A DNA stretch of 64,000 bases from NCBI RefSeq assembly GCF_005281345.1, contig NZ_SZXJ01000044.1:337-64336 (forward strand), read 5' to 3'. Source of the DNA: Citrobacter sp. wls619. GTDB lineage: Bacteria; Pseudomonadota; Gammaproteobacteria; Enterobacterales; Enterobacteriaceae. Every line of letters begins with the position of its first letter. The stretch's first letter is position 1. This document shows positions 40,607 through 63,127 of this stretch, one piece after another. A model generated the notes under the pieces. It saw only the letters and a list, made by a program, of their open reading frames with translations, did no database searches and was not told the DNA's origin. The translations under genes and the position numbers were made by a program.

Positions 40607-41107
40607 CTACGCAGTTTGCTTCAGCGATTGTTGCGTGAGCCACAGGCGGGTATCAAACTCCAACTGGTGGTACTGCGGTTCCATATGACAGCACAGCTGG
40701 TAAAACGCTTTGTCGTGCTCTTTTTCTTTCAGATGCGCCAGTTCATGCACCACGATCATGCGTAAAAAAGGTTCCGGGGCATTGCGAAAGACGGTCGCAA
40801 CGCGGATCTCCGCTTTGGCTTTGAGCTTGCCACCCTGCACGCGGGAGACGGCAGTATGCAGTCCCAGCGCATTTTTCAGCACGTGTATCTTACTGTCATA
40901 CATGACTTTATTCAGCGGTGGGACGTTGCGCAGGAACTGATTTTTCAGCGCCTGGGTATATTGCCAGAGCGCTTTGTCAGTCGCGAAGTCATGTGTACCG
41001 GGATAACGCTTTTCCAGCACCGTTCCCAGACGCTGTTCAGCAATCAGCGTTCTCACCTGAGAAAGCAAATGTTCTGGGTAGCCCTGGAGGTAAGTTAGTT
41101 GGTTCAT
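40607..41107 (-). CDS. ygjP: YgjP, WLM/YgjP-type metal hydrolase
   Basis: 166 residues. Metallohydrolase of the YgjP/SprT-like group with [15 protein letters not shown], i.e. HExxH plus a downstream histidine. The E. coli protein has been reported as a UTP pyrophosphatase. Divergent from rlmG across 82 bp. Confidence 0.92.
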   Translation of the reverse strand: MNQLTYLQGYPEHLLSQVRTLIAEQRLGTVLEKRYPGTHDFATDKALWQYTQALKNQFLRNVPPLNKVMYDSKIHVLKNALGLHTAVSRVQGGKLKAKAEIRVATVFRNAPEPFLRMIVVHELAHLKEKEHDKAFYQLCCHMEPQYHQLEFDTRLWLTQQSLKQTA

Positions 41108-41189
41108 TCATGTCCACGCAAATCATAAAAGTGTATACTCACGCACCCTTTTCAGGGATACGCCGAAATTTTACCATTCAGGAGGGCCG

Positions 41190-42326
41190 ATGAGCCACAT
41201 AGACAACGGTTTCCGTTCGCTGTCACTTAAACGTTTCCCGGAAACGGATGACGTTAACCCGCTGCTGGCGTGGGAAGCTGCAGATGAATATCTGTTGCAA
41301 CAGCTGGACGATACCGAGATTAGCGGCCCGGTGCTTCTCCTGAATGATACTTTCGGCGCGCTGGGCTGTGCACTGGCGGAACATACACCATACAGCATTG
41401 GCGACTCCTATTTAAGCGAGCTGGGGACGCGTGAAAACCTGCGCCATAACGATATCGAGGAATCCAGCGTCAAGTTTCTCGACAGCACCGCTGAATACCC
41501 GCCGGCACCAGGCATTGTACTGATTAAAATTCCCAAAACGATGGCGCTGCTGGAACAACAGCTCCGTGCGCTGCGTCAGGTTGTCACGCCGCAAACGCGC
41601 ATCATTGCGGGGGCGAAGGCGCGTGATATTCATACCTCAACGCTTGAGTTGTTTGAAAAGGTGCTAGGCCCAACCACCACCACGCTGGCGTGGAAAAAAG
41701 CCCGTCTGATTAACTGCACCTTCAGTAATCCAGAACTGGCTGATGCCTCGCAGACGCTGAGCTGGAAACTGGAAGGCACCGACTGGACTATCCATAACCA
41801 TGCCAACGTCTTCTCCCGTACCGGGCTGGATATCGGCGCACGTTTCTTTATTGAGCACCTGCCGGAAAATCTGGAAGGGGAGATTGTCGATCTCGGTTGT
41901 GGCAACGGTGTGATTGGCCTGACGTTGCTGGAGAAGAACCCGCAAGCCAGCGTGGTGTTTGTGGATGAATCACCGATGGCGGTGGCATCAAGTCGCCTGA
42001 ACGTCGAAAGCAACATGCCTGAAGCGTTGGATCGCTGTGAATTTATGATCAACAACGCGCTGTCTGGCGTGGAGCCTTTCCGCTTTAACGCCGTGCTGTG
42101 TAACCCGCCGTTCCATCAGAAGCATGCGCTGACGGATAACATTGCCTGGGAAATGTTCCACCACGCCCGCCGCTGCCTGAAAATCAACGGTGAGCTGTAC
42201 ATTGTGGCTAACCGTCACCTCGACTACTTCCACAAGTTGAAGAAGATTTTCGGCAACTGTGAAACCATCGCTACCAATAATAAATTCGTGGTGCTGAAGG
42301 CGGTTAAAACCGGTCGTCGTCGCTAA
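41190..42326 (+). CDS. rlmG: 23S rRNA m2G1835 methyltransferase
   Basis: 378 residues. N-terminal degenerate methyltransferase-like domain and a C-terminal Rossmann methyltransferase: SAM motif [12 protein letters not shown] (about residue 232) and catalytic NPPF tetrapeptide in LCNPPFHQK. Methylates N2 of G1835 in 23S rRNA. An AGGAGG ribosome site precedes the ATG. A REP element follows. Confidence 0.96.
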   Translation: MSHIDNGFRSLSLKRFPETDDVNPLLAWEAADEYLLQQLDDTEISGPVLLLNDTFGALGCALAEHTPYSIGDSYLSELGTRENLRHNDIEESSVKFLDSTAEYPPAPGIVLIKIPKTMALLEQQLRALRQVVTPQTRIIAGAKARDIHTSTLELFEKVLGPTTTTLAWKKARLINCTFSNPELADASQTLSWKLEGTDWTIHNHANVFSRTGLDIGARFFIEHLPENLEGEIVDLGCGNGVIGLTLLEKNPQASVVFVDESPMAVASSRLNVESNMPEALDRCEFMINNALSGVEPFRFNAVLCNPPFHQKHALTDNIAWEMFHHARRCLKINGELYIVANRHLDYFHKLKKIFGNCETIATNNKFVVLKAVKTGRRR

Positions 42327-42333
42327 TTGCGTG

Positions 42334-42370
42334 TGCCGGATGGTGGCGTGGCCGCCTTATCCGGCCTACG
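42334..42370. repeat. REP element between rlmG and fadH
   Basis: TGCCGGATGGTGGCG and GCCGCCTTATCCGGC arms, standard REP form. Confidence 0.88.
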
Positions 42371-42382
42371 AAAGACATGACG

Positions 42383-44422
<2,040 letters not shown>

Positions 44423-44537
44423 TTATTGTTATGTGGTCGGATGAGTTACTAATTTAGCCGTCGCCGCGCAAAAGGGAAAAGGGGAATGCCGTGATTGTGA
44501 TGGGATTCAAAAAAGGAGCGGGGCCAGAGAACGATTT

Positions 44538-44619
44538 TGCCGGATGTCAGTGCCAGCACCTTATCCGGCCGGTGAAAATGTGGCTTTGTCGGCCGGATAA
44601 GCAAAGCGTCATCCGGCAA
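44538..44619. repeat. BIME: two REP units
   Basis: Two REP palindromes in opposite orientation (44538-44571 and 44590-44619) between fadH and ygjK, each with TTATCCGGC/GCCGGATAA and ATCCGGCA ends. Confidence 0.85.
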
Positions 44620-44630
44620 AATGCCACCGA

Positions 44631-48115
<3,485 letters not shown>

Positions 48116-48166
48116 TCAGAAGAAATTATTATATTTTTATATTGGTCACGCCGTTATATTATTCAT

Positions 48167-48208
48167 AAGCCCACCACGCTGTCATGTTATTGATAGCGCG
48201 GTGGGCTT
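48167..48208 (-). terminator. hairpin between ygjI and ygjJ
   Basis: AAGCCCACC / GGTGGGCTT arms extended by imperfect CGCT/AGCG pairing. It could end transcripts from the ebg genes before ygjJK, implying a separate promoter for ygjJ. Confidence 0.6.
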
Positions 48209-48238
48209 TAAACGATAAATCTATAACGGGAATTACAA

Positions 48239-49738
48239 TTAAACTTTATTAAAGAGTGAGTTGTCGTGAGGGTTTTTGATCCTCCAGCGGTTATACATAA
48301 TACTGCAATAATAGAACACGGCAATGATACTAACCGGTCCAAGAATGACCTGAATTAATGAACCCATAAAGTTTGCACTCCAGTCTTCTGGTCCTGGAAT
48401 TAATGCCGCAACCGTAGAGGCAGTAAAAATAATAACTATTGGTGCAACGGATAACAGTGCCCAAAAACGCCCTTTTCCCAGGAAGTGGAAACCCCGGACG
48501 TAGTCATGGTGGTTGGGCTTCATACGTAGCTTGATATAGCCTGCAACCATAAACAGCACAGGAATTGTTGCCGCCCCGCCATCAAGATTTTTAACGGCTA
48601 CGAGGATGGTGTTCATTTCAGAGTTAAACTGACCCAGCATAAACAGGATAATGATAATTGTGACCACGACACCCTGCATCTTCAGGGCATTGACTGGCGT
48701 ACCCTCACTGTTTACCTCAGAGAGTTTATGGCCAAAGATACCTTTGGGCGCATCAACAAACAGCATTTTAACCGGTGCGGCGGTCCATAACATCAGCGAG
48801 CCACACAGGGTGGTGATCATCAGGAATAAGGCGATGACGTTGGTCCACCAGTCGGGGAAGCCTAACTGTTGGAAGGCCACGTAAATAGCGGATAACAAGC
48901 CAAGGTTGGCGGCCTGATCTGCAGGTAAAATAAAATTCATCAGGATAGATGAAATAACAATAATACCTGAGAAGATAAATACGTTAAGAATTAACCCGGT
49001 TCTGAAATTACGATCGCCACCCCGAATGTTACGTTTGTATGCCGCTAATGCTTCCAGCCCACCTAACGATTGCAAGGCCCATGACATTGAGGCTATTTTT
49101 GACCAGGATAAATCAATGTGCTGTAAATACTCTGGCGCAATCGGCGTTCCGTTAAATGTGACCGTACCGGAAGATAGCTTCCAGGTTGCCGCGATGATGA
49201 ACAACATCGTCAGTGCAAATCCGGCGTATCCAGAGAACGACAGCGCACGCGATAGCCATTTTGGCCCCTTCATCGATACCCATGTTGCCAGCCAGAACAG
49301 CGCGATTGAAGTGATACTGATCACCGGCTTAAACCAGGTTTGATTGGTTAATGCGGTAACAAAGGCAACATCGCTGGTACAGGTGTAGATAAAATAGGTA
49401 ATGATGTTAGGTAACAGGTCAACGAAATAAAAAATGTTAACGTAGAAATAGAAAAAACCGGCAATAAATCCCAGTTTTCGACCCAAAATCAGGTTCAACC
49501 ATGTCTGATATCCACTCTCAGATTCACGTAGCTTTTTAATCGATGACAGCTCAATGATCATGAAGGTGTAAGGAATTGCATAAAATAATGAAGCGAAAGC
49601 ATATAATAACCAGGAGTTATACCCCCAGTCAGTGTATTGGCTTACAACGCCTTTAAGAACAAATCCTCCTCCGGCAATGGAGAAAAACAGGAATGTTATT
49701 AATGACATCTGATATCTTGCATCGGATTTTTCAGACAT
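48239..49738 (-). CDS. ygjI: APC-family transporter YgjI
   Basis: 499 residues, 12 or more membrane helices, amino acid/polyamine/organocation family, close to glutamate:GABA antiporter-like proteins (GGFVLKGVVSQYT near the start). Substrate unknown. Downstream of the beta-galactosidase gene as in the E. coli ebg locus, which is odd for an amino acid-type carrier. Confidence 0.9.
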   Translation of the reverse strand: MSEKSDARYQMSLITFLFFSIAGGGFVLKGVVSQYTDWGYNSWLLYAFASLFYAIPYTFMIIELSSIKKLRESESGYQTWLNLILGRKLGFIAGFFYFYVNIFYFVDLLPNIITYFIYTCTSDVAFVTALTNQTWFKPVISITSIALFWLATWVSMKGPKWLSRALSFSGYAGFALTMLFIIAATWKLSSGTVTFNGTPIAPEYLQHIDLSWSKIASMSWALQSLGGLEALAAYKRNIRGGDRNFRTGLILNVFIFSGIIVISSILMNFILPADQAANLGLLSAIYVAFQQLGFPDWWTNVIALFLMITTLCGSLMLWTAAPVKMLFVDAPKGIFGHKLSEVNSEGTPVNALKMQGVVVTIIIILFMLGQFNSEMNTILVAVKNLDGGAATIPVLFMVAGYIKLRMKPNHHDYVRGFHFLGKGRFWALLSVAPIVIIFTASTVAALIPGPEDWSANFMGSLIQVILGPVSIIAVFYYCSIMYNRWRIKNPHDNSLFNKV

Positions 49739-49837
49739 ACCATTTCCCTTTACTTATGTATCAATATAGTTCTATTTAGAAGCGAATTTCGAATGCCCGG
49801 TAGCGGACATTCGAAAAGGGGAGAAATAAAAATCACC

Positions 49838-53047
<3,210 letters not shown>

Positions 53048-53121
53048 TTATGCGATTTATTTATGTAATTCAGATGAAATATAAATAAATGCGTTTGCCA
53101 TGCACTGGCGTAATAATCTGT

Positions 53122-53577
<456 letters not shown>

Positions 53578-53632
53578 TTACGCATGAATCGACCGTTAAC
53601 AGCCTGTGCTCAACGACATCATAGGTAATTAT

Positions 53633-53653
53633 TTTAGTAAACTTTTTACTAAA
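53633..53653 (-). promoter_or_regulatory. EbgR-type operator before ebgC
   Basis: TTTAGTAAA-CTT-TTTACTAAA, a perfect 9-3-9 inverted repeat 65 bp upstream of ebgC on the coding side, of LacI-family type. A sister site lies at 54867. Confidence 0.8.
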
Positions 53654-53761
53654 TAAAATAGAGGAATTCGATTTACTTTAACTCGATCACGAAATAGAGA
53701 AAATTGACGGGATGTGAGGAGGGGAGGATTTGCCCGACGACACTATCGGGCAGAGCGAACG

Positions 53762-54754
<993 letters not shown>

Positions 54755-54866
54755 TCATTCCACCATTCGACCGCATGGGCTGTTTATTGTAAATGAAGCC
54801 CCATGAGATGCATCTGTTTTTAGTAAATTCTTCGCGCTTTATCTTCCACGAAAAATCGACTATTTT

Positions 54867-55227
<361 letters not shown>

Positions 55228-55239
55228 GTTTAGGCTAAT

Positions 55240-55297
55240 TGCCGGATGGCGGCTACGCCTTATCCGGCCTACAAAAGGGTGTCTTTTATAGGCCGGG
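55240..55297. repeat. REP element(s) after ygjH
   Basis: GCCGGATGGCGGCTACGCC / TTATCCGGCC palindrome at 55240-55268 plus a partial unit (ATAGGCCGGGTAAGG) to 55297. Confidence 0.82.
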
Positions 55298-55305
55298 TAA
55301 GGTTG

Positions 55306-56820
<1,515 letters not shown>

Positions 56821-56827
56821 TTAACAT

Positions 56828-56846
56828 TTGCTGGCATTTTGCCCAG
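56828..56846 (-). promoter_or_regulatory. possible sigma-54 promoter of patA
   Basis: Minus-strand CTGGGCAAAATGCCAGCA has GG and GC ten bases apart as in -24/-12 elements, about 145 bp upstream of the TTG start. E. coli patA is nitrogen-regulated through sigma-54; the match to consensus is partial. Confidence 0.4.
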
Positions 56847-57038
56847 GTTTACGTGCGTAAAACCGACGGGAAAAACGCGTTATTGCGCTAAAAGTGGGCG
56901 AAAATTGCACTATTGCGGTGCGCAGAGTGAAGGCGTGTTGAATAGTTACGTAATGAAAGTATTTTAAATCAATGAATTAGAAAACATACAAATTTTGAGG
57001 TTTAATCGCAAATTGCGATCTAAATCAAATTTAACAAC

Positions 57039-57065
57039 TAAAGTTAAAAAGATTAGCGCCGAAAT
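57039..57065 (+). promoter_or_regulatory. sigma-28 (FliA) promoter of aer
   Basis: TAAA, 15 bases, then GCCGAAAT, matching the flagellar class 3 consensus with exact spacing, about 50 bp before the aer ATG. Confidence 0.8.
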
Positions 57066-57115
57066 AACATAAGCCGAAAGAGTTAACAACCAGATAACCT
57101 GCACAGGACGCAACC

Positions 57116-58636
57116 ATGTCTTCTCATCCCTACGTTAGTCAGCAAAATACACCGCTGGATGATGATATCACCCTCATGTCGACCACCGATTTACAAAGCT
57201 ATATCACCCATGCGAACGATACCTTTGTCCAGGTCAGCGGCTATCAGCTGAATGAATTGCTTGCTCAGCCGCATAACCTGGTTCGTCACCCGGACATGCC
57301 GAAAGCGGCGTTTGCGGATATGTGGTACACCCTGAAACAGGGGGAACCGTGGAGCGGTATTGTGAAAAACCGACGGAAGAATGGCGATCACTACTGGGTG
57401 AGGGCCAATGCGGTGCCGATGGTGCGGGAAGGGCGCGTAACCGGGTATATGTCGATCCGTACCCGGGCGACGGAAGCGGAAATTGCGGCGGTCGAACCTT
57501 TATATAAAGCACTCAATGAAGGCCGTTGTCATCGGCGTGTCCATAAGGGGCTGGTGGTACGTAAAGGCTGGTTGGGTAAACTCCCGTCGCTTCCGGTTCG
57601 CTGGCGGGTGCGCAGTGTCATGGCTTTCATGTTTGTCATCCTGGCAACTGCGCTACAGCAGATGGGTGCTGAATGGCCGCAACTGTTGGTGAGCGCACTG
57701 GTGATGATGCTGGCGACGGTTATTTTCGAATGGCAGATTGTGCGTCCAATCGAGAATGTTGCTCAGCAGGCACTGAAAGTAGCGACTGGCGAGCGCAACA
57801 GCGTGACCCATCTTAACCGTAGCGATGAACTGGGTCTGATGCTACGGGCGGTGGGGCAGTTAGGGCTAATGTGCCGCTGGCTTATTCATGACGTGTCGAG
57901 TCAGGTCAGCTGTGTGCGTAACGACAGTGAAACGCTGGCGAAAGGCAGTGATGATTTAAACAAGCATACACAGCAGACGGTAGAGAATGTGCAGGAAACG
58001 GTCACCACCATGAATCAGATGGCGGCATCGGTGAAGCAAAACTCCGCGACAGCAGCGGCAGCTGACAAGCTGTCTATTGCCGCCAGCAGCGCGGCGACAC
58101 AGGGCGGTGAGGCGATGGATACCGTCATTAAAACAATGGACGATATTGCCAACAGCACCCAACGGATCGGCACTATCACGACCCTGATTAACGATATCGC
58201 CTTCCAGACAAATATTCTGGCGCTGAATGCGGCGGTTGAAGCAGCCAGGGCCGGTGAACAAGGGAAAGGATTTGCGGTGGTGGCCGGAGAGGTACGCCAT
58301 CTTGCCAGTCGTAGCGCAAGCGCAGCAAATGACATCCGTAAACTGATTGATGCCAGCGCCGACAAGGTGCAGTCCGGCTCCGATCAGGTTCATGCCGCAG
58401 GGCGGACAATGGATGATATTGTGGCGCAGGTCCAGAATGTGACGCAGTTGATTGCTCAAATCAGCCATTCAACGCTGGAGCAGTCAGATGGGCTTTCCAG
58501 CCTGACCCGTGCCGTAAATGAGTTGAGCAATATTACGCAGAAAAATGCCGAACTGGTCGAAGAGAGCGCGCAGATTTCAGCAATGGTAAAACATCGTGCC
58601 GGTCGCCTGGAAGATGCGGTGACCGTGCTGCATTAA
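57116..58636 (+). CDS. aer: aerotaxis and redox receptor
   Basis: 506 residues, same as E. coli. N-terminal PAS domain binding FAD (about 20-120, with [13 protein letters not shown]), a hydrophobic membrane hairpin (about 167-207) without a periplasmic sensor, HAMP, and a methyl-accepting-type signalling domain with the conserved tip ([20 protein letters not shown]). Senses electron transport state and signals through CheA/CheW. No C-terminal CheR-binding pentapeptide. Confidence 0.97.
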   Translation: MSSHPYVSQQNTPLDDDITLMSTTDLQSYITHANDTFVQVSGYQLNELLAQPHNLVRHPDMPKAAFADMWYTLKQGEPWSGIVKNRRKNGDHYWVRANAVPMVREGRVTGYMSIRTRATEAEIAAVEPLYKALNEGRCHRRVHKGLVVRKGWLGKLPSLPVRWRVRSVMAFMFVILATALQQMGAEWPQLLVSALVMMLATVIFEWQIVRPIENVAQQALKVATGERNSVTHLNRSDELGLMLRAVGQLGLMCRWLIHDVSSQVSCVRNDSETLAKGSDDLNKHTQQTVENVQETVTTMNQMAASVKQNSATAAAADKLSIAASSAATQGGEAMDTVIKTMDDIANSTQRIGTITTLINDIAFQTNILALNAAVEAARAGEQGKGFAVVAGEVRHLASRSASAANDIRKLIDASADKVQSGSDQVHAAGRTMDDIVAQVQNVTQLIAQISHSTLEQSDGLSSLTRAVNELSNITQKNAELVEESAQISAMVKHRAGRLEDAVTVLH

Positions 58637-58662
58637 TTCTCACCCCATCCCATTTTCCCGCC

Positions 58663-58694
58663 AAACGCTTATCGTCCCCGGTAGGCGTTTTTGT
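58663..58694 (+). terminator. aer terminator
   Basis: AAACGCTTA / TAGGCGTTT stem (one G-U pair) followed by TTTTTG, 27 bases after the aer stop. The 317-bp gap to the next gene also holds the sigma-28 promoter at 58888. Confidence 0.8.
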
Positions 58695-58887
58695 AATAAT
58701 TTTGTTAATTATATATTAAATAATACCACTTTGGTATTACGATTCTATTTTCATTATTCCGTTTTGACGGCGATCGCCCTGTTTTTAAATATTGTTAATT
58801 ATCGCTTATATAACGATCGGTCTTGCTTGATTCATCGTTAAAAACTATTTAGTAACATCGGTGTAAATTAAAAAACGATCAATATCA

Positions 58888-58914
58888 TAAAGTTAGGTGA
58901 GTACTGACCGATAA
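58888..58914 (+). promoter_or_regulatory. sigma-28 (FliA) promoter of the mcpC-like gene
   Basis: TAAA, 15 bases, then ACCGATAA, near-perfect flagellar class 3 promoter 40 bp before the ATG at 58954. Confidence 0.85.
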
Positions 58915-58953
58915 GGATATCTGTCTGAAGAAAACTGTCTCCAGGGAGAAAAT

Positions 58954-60519
58954 ATGTTCTTGCATAACGTAAAGATTCGCTCGAAATTATTTATCGCGTT
59001 TGGTTTGTTTATTGTACTGATGATGGTGAGTTCGGGCCTTTCGCTGTTGAGTCTGGATCGTAGTAACAGTGGGATGCAGAACATCATTACCAATGACTAT
59101 CCGATTACGGTAAAAGCCAATCTGCTCATTGATAATTTTCAGGAGTTTGTCAGTACTCAACAATTGATGTTATTGGATGAGGAAGGTAAATGGACCCAGG
59201 CGTCCCAGAAAAAGCTCGATACCATCAGCCAGCAAATTTCTGCTCTGCTGGATGCGCTGAGTGCTGCGCCTCTGAATGATGCTTCCAAAAAAATTGTTGC
59301 GGATATCCGCGATGTGCGTGAGCAGTATCTGGCTTCCCGATTCCGCATTCTGCAGGCGCTGCAGAATCACGATCGCTCCGGCGCGATGCACGAGATGATG
59401 ACCCGCACGGTGAATGTGCAGCAGGCGTATAAAGCAAAAGTGCAGGAATTGATCGCCATTGAAGATGCCCAGATGCAGAAGGCGGGCGCTCAGGTGGAAT
59501 ATGATTTCCACACCAATCGTGCGCTGTTGATTACTCTGGCGCTGAGCAGCATTGCCGCTGGTTGTGTGATGGGTTGGTATATTGTGCGCTCAATTACCCG
59601 ACCCCTTAATGAAGCCGTGCAGTTTGCCGAGGCGATTGCGCAGGGCGACCTTACCCGCAACATCAGTATGGAACAGAAGGATGAGACCGGTGTGCTACTG
59701 CAAGCGCTGATGGCAATGAAAACCCGACTGCTAGAGATTGTCGAGGAAGTGCAAAACGGCTCCGAGAATATCTCTGCGGCGGCGGCGCAGATTGTCGCGG
59801 GTAATCAGGATTTGGCTGCGCGTACCGAAGAACAGGCAAGCTCGGTAGAACAGACCGCGGCGTCGATGGAACAAATTACCGCGACGGTCAAAACGACGGC
59901 AGACCATACCCATGAAGCGACGAAGCTGTCTACGGGAGCGGCGACGGTCGTGAAAAACAACGGTGAGATGATGAATCAGGTGACGCAGAAAATACGCGTG
60001 ATTAATGAAACCTCTAACCGTATGTCAGAAATTATCAACCTGATCGATTCGATTGCTTTTCAAACCAATATTTTGGCGCTGAATGCGGCTGTCGAAGCGG
60101 CGCGCGCCGGTGAGCACGGGCGTGGTTTCGCGGTAGTTGCCGGAGAAGTGCGTCAACTGGCGCAAAAAAGCGCATCGTCTGCCAGTGAGATCCGTAATCT
60201 GATTGAAGACTCCACCAGTCAAACCCGGGAAGGACTGGCGCTGGTTGAAAAAGCCAACGCGTTGATCACTGGAATGGTCACTAACGTTGAAGAAATGGAT
60301 GTGATATTGCGGGAAATCGGTCAGGCCAGCCGCGAGCAGACGGACGGTATTTCGCAGATTAACAGTGCGATTGGCCTGATCGACACCACCACGCAACAGA
60401 ACTCCTGTCTGGTAGAGGAGTCCGTTGCGGCAGCGGCGTCATTAAACGAACAGGCATTACACTTAAAAGAGATGATTAAGGTGTTCCGCGTGCGTAAAGA
60501 GGACGCGCAGCCTGCTTAA
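58954..60519 (+). CDS. mcpC: methyl-accepting chemotaxis protein, McpC-like
   Basis: 521 residues: TM1 about 11-33, a periplasmic four-helix-bundle ligand domain (34-188), TM2 about 190-211, HAMP, then a methylation and kinase-control hairpin with [23 protein letters not shown]. It ends in VRKEDAQPA, lacking the NWETF-type pentapeptide that tethers CheR/CheB, so adaptation should depend on other receptors. Salmonella has McpC beside aer, and I assign it on position and type; the ligand is not deducible. E. coli K-12 lacks a gene here. Confidence 0.85.
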   Translation: MFLHNVKIRSKLFIAFGLFIVLMMVSSGLSLLSLDRSNSGMQNIITNDYPITVKANLLIDNFQEFVSTQQLMLLDEEGKWTQASQKKLDTISQQISALLDALSAAPLNDASKKIVADIRDVREQYLASRFRILQALQNHDRSGAMHEMMTRTVNVQQAYKAKVQELIAIEDAQMQKAGAQVEYDFHTNRALLITLALSSIAAGCVMGWYIVRSITRPLNEAVQFAEAIAQGDLTRNISMEQKDETGVLLQALMAMKTRLLEIVEEVQNGSENISAAAAQIVAGNQDLAARTEEQASSVEQTAASMEQITATVKTTADHTHEATKLSTGAATVVKNNGEMMNQVTQKIRVINETSNRMSEIINLIDSIAFQTNILALNAAVEAARAGEHGRGFAVVAGEVRQLAQKSASSASEIRNLIEDSTSQTREGLALVEKANALITGMVTNVEEMDVILREIGQASREQTDGISQINSAIGLIDTTTQQNSCLVEESVAAAASLNEQALHLKEMIKVFRVRKEDAQPA

Positions 60520-61196
60520 TCAAGCTGGGTGATATCCAGCGATGCGCGATCGATAATACCGATGATCTTCTTGATTTGCGCTTCGCTGGTGTCACCGTGA
60601 TTGACCCGCAGATCCAGCACGGCTTTAAAATTCTCCAGTGCTCTTTTCATCTGTGGATTTTTGCGTAATTCAAAACCGACACAGCGTGCTTTAATACGTT
60701 CGTGGATATGTTCCAGGTGTTCCTGGTTCTCTTCCAGCCATTGCAGGCCTTGCTCCGTGATTGTGATTTGCTTACGTCCTCCTTCCTCGTCACGGATGGC
60801 GATAAGCGACTGATCCTGCAAGAAATCCAGTGTCGGGTAAATCACGCCCGGGCTTGGGGTGTAATTACCCTGAGTCAATGTTTCAATGGCTTTGATTAGT
60901 TCATAACCGTGACTGGCATCGCGGGTCAAAATATCCAGAATCACCAGACGTAATTCGCCGTGGCCGAAGAAACGCTGACGTCGACCGCCACCACCGCCGC
61001 GACCGTGGCGGTGTCCGCAGCCATGCTCATGGTGGTGTTCTTTGTTACAGCCTTCGTGATGACGCTCTTCACCTTTACAGCAACCTTCGTGGTGTTCACT
61101 GTGATGACCTTCGTGGCGATGTCCTTCACCCTTACAGCAGCCTTCGTGCTGGTGTTCTGCATGTTTGCAGCACCCTTCATGATGATCTTGCATCAT
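60516..61196 (-). CDS. nfeR: PadR-like nickel/iron-responsive repressor (YqjI)
   Basis: 226 residues. Residues 1-66 are a metal-binding tail with HEGCC(K) repeats at 6, 17 and 36 and HEGCNK at 47, plus many other histidines; then a glycine/arginine linker and a PadR winged helix domain from about 82 ([15 protein letters not shown]). Represses nfeF and itself; nickel or excess iron relieves binding. Divergent from nfeF with three candidate sites between. Its 3' end overlaps mcpC by four bases, tail to tail. Confidence 0.93.
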   Translation of the reverse strand: MMQDHHEGCCKHAEHQHEGCCKGEGHRHEGHHSEHHEGCCKGEERHHEGCNKEHHHEHGCGHRHGRGGGGGRRQRFFGHGELRLVILDILTRDASHGYELIKAIETLTQGNYTPSPGVIYPTLDFLQDQSLIAIRDEEGGRKQITITEQGLQWLEENQEHLEHIHERIKARCVGFELRKNPQMKRALENFKAVLDLRVNHGDTSEAQIKKIIGIIDRASLDITQLD

Positions 61197-61211
61197 TCAT
61201 CTCCTGATGTT

Positions 61212-61240
61212 GTTTAGATATATCTAATTTATATCTAAAC
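61212..61240. promoter_or_regulatory. NfeR operator near nfeR
   Basis: GTTTAGATATA and TATATCTAAAC, an 11-7-11 inverted repeat containing an inner TTTAGATATATCTAA palindrome, 16 bp from the nfeR start. The same core recurs at 61396. Confidence 0.8.
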
Positions 61241-61370
61241 TTTTTCTATTTGCAAGTCCACGCAGAAATATTAATTTAATTTATTGATTTATATATACTT
61301 ATTATTCATTGTAACGCTTGTGATGCGCTATCCGTACTCTATCAAAAAAGTTCTTGCAATCTTCTCAATT

Positions 61371-61390
61371 AGCAATCATTATCATTTAAA
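61371..61390 (+). promoter_or_regulatory. Fur-box-like site before nfeF
   Basis: AGCAATCATTATCATTTAAA matches the right-hand part of the Fur consensus (GATAATCATTATC type). Iron repression of nfeF is expected. Confidence 0.6.
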
Positions 61391-61395
61391 ATCTA

Positions 61396-61410
61396 TTTAG
61401 ATATATCTAA
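61396..61410 (+). promoter_or_regulatory. NfeR operator near nfeF
   Basis: TTTAGATATATCTAA, 22 bp before the nfeF ATG, identical to the inner core at 61213-61227. Confidence 0.8.
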
Positions 61411-61432
61411 TCTCTGTCACGAAGGCGAAAAA

Positions 61433-62215
61433 ATGACAAATAACACTTCACGCTATCCACAGCGCGTTCGCAATGAGCTGCGCTTCCGTGAACTGACCGT
61501 CCTGCGGGTTGAACGTATCAGCGCGGGTTTCCAGCGCATTGTACTGGGCGGTGACGCTCTGGATGGTTTTAGCTCACAGGGTTTTGACGACCACACCAAG
61601 GTCTTTTTCCCTGAGCCGGGCAGTCACTTTGTGCCACCCGTGGTGACGGATGAGGGGATTGTCTGGCCAGAGGGTGTACGCCCGGTATCCCGTGATTACA
61701 CGCCGTTGTATGACCCGGCACGCCATGAACTGGCGCTGGATTTTTATATCCACGATGGCGGGGTGGCGAGTACGTGGGCGATGAATGCGCGTGAAGGTGA
61801 CAAATTGACGATTGGCGGACCGCGTGGCTCGCTGGTGGTACCAGAAGACTATGCGTACCAGGTTTACGTGTGTGATGAATCTGGAATGCCAGCGCTACGT
61901 CGTCGGCTGGAGGCGATCGGTCGTTTAGCGGTACGTCCAAACGTGACGGCGCTGGTCAGCGTACACGATGCAGCGTATCAGGATTATTTCGCTCATCTCG
62001 ACGGTTTTACGATTCAGTGGTTTGTCGGCCATGACGAACAGGCGGTGAATGAGCAGCTTTCACAGCTGACCGTGCCTGCACAGGATTATTTCATCTGGAT
62101 AACTGGCGAAGGAAAAGTAGTGAAAAACCTGAGCGCCCGCTTTACTACTGAGGCTTTCGATCAGCAGTTGGTGCGTGCCGCGGCTTACTGGCATCAACGT
62201 CGGAACGTTAATTAA
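61433..62215 (+). CDS. nfeF: NADPH-dependent ferric reductase (YqjH)
   Basis: 260 residues, siderophore-interacting protein family. FAD-binding barrel with the RDYTPLY motif (Arg-x-Tyr-Thr type, about residue 80) and a C-terminal NADPH-binding domain. Reduces ferric siderophores or chelates to release iron in the cytoplasm. Controlled by the Fur-like and NfeR sites upstream. Its stop overlaps that of the next, convergent gene. Confidence 0.95.
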   Translation: MTNNTSRYPQRVRNELRFRELTVLRVERISAGFQRIVLGGDALDGFSSQGFDDHTKVFFPEPGSHFVPPVVTDEGIVWPEGVRPVSRDYTPLYDPARHELALDFYIHDGGVASTWAMNAREGDKLTIGGPRGSLVVPEDYAYQVYVCDESGMPALRRRLEAIGRLAVRPNVTALVSVHDAAYQDYFAHLDGFTIQWFVGHDEQAVNEQLSQLTVPAQDYFIWITGEGKVVKNLSARFTTEAFDQQLVRAAAYWHQRRNVN

Positions 62216-62997
62216 TAATGTGACGGTGAAACGCCAAACGCCTGGCGGAATGCATAACTAAACGCTGCGGTGCTTGAATATCCTACATCGAGCGCCACGG
62301 CGGTTACGCTTTTATTTTTCTTCAGCATGAGTACAGACTCCAGAATTCGCATTTTTTGCTTCCAGACGCTGAAGGGTAATCCGGTTTCTTTTTTGAAATG
62401 ACGCGAAAAGGTACGGGCAGACATACCCAAATGTTGTGCCCAATACTCTACTGAATGTTCCAGCGCCGGAGACGCTTGTATTGTTCGGCATACATTGGTT
62501 AATTCGCGATCCTGCGGCCAGGGTAATACAAAGGCGACCTCTGGTAATTGCAGAATAATGTCCACCAGCACACTGACCAGTTTGCCTTCTTTTGACTGGC
62601 TATCATAATGGCCTGAAATTGAATTCGTGGCGTAATGAATAAACTCTCTGGCGAAATCACTGATCGCCACGACTTTACACTCATGGATACTTTCTTCGAG
62701 AAAGCCCGGTTTAATATCCAGATTCTCTAAATGCACATCATCCAGCGCCCAAACGGCATGCTCAGTATTATTGGGGATCCAGATGCCGTAATGCGCGGGG
62801 ATTATCCAGCACTTGCCGGCGACATCAATACGCATACTGCCTTTGCGGGCAAAATGAAACTGCATAAAAGCGTGCGAGTGCTGCGGAACATGGTGGTTGG
62901 CTTCAAGGACATAAGAGCGAAAGTAAACGTCCTGCGGCAGTTCTGCCATGGAATCGTCCGGGAAGGAATTCCAATGTTTATGTATGAGAGTTTCCAT
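62212..62997 (-). CDS. AraC-family regulator with N-terminal cupin
   Basis: 261 residues from the ATG at 62997; a longer frame reaches 63162 but would overlap the divergent gene's start, and neither start has a strong ribosome site. N-terminal cupin (histidines in HHVPQHSHAFMQFHFARKG), C-terminal double helix-turn-helix (about 160-260, YSSTAAFSYAFRQAFGVSPS). Resembles NimR/YeaM-type regulators of adjacent genes. It is divergent from a cfa paralogue 130 bp away, which is its likely target. The position next to nfeF is not one I know from E. coli. Confidence 0.85.
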   Translation of the reverse strand: METLIHKHWNSFPDDSMAELPQDVYFRSYVLEANHHVPQHSHAFMQFHFARKGSMRIDVAGKCWIIPAHYGIWIPNNTEHAVWALDDVHLENLDIKPGFLEESIHECKVVAISDFAREFIHYATNSISGHYDSQSKEGKLVSVLVDIILQLPEVAFVLPWPQDRELTNVCRTIQASPALEHSVEYWAQHLGMSARTFSRHFKKETGLPFSVWKQKMRILESVLMLKKNKSVTAVALDVGYSSTAAFSYAFRQAFGVSPSHY

Positions 62998-63127
62998 ATT
63001 GAATTCGATTCTGCTTCCGGTGAGGTGGCCGCTGCTCGATAGATCTTGTCCGCAAATCATAATACATACATTCTTTTTTCCATAATAATCTTGCGTAATA
63101 ATTAATAGCCCACTTTTGGTAAATACC

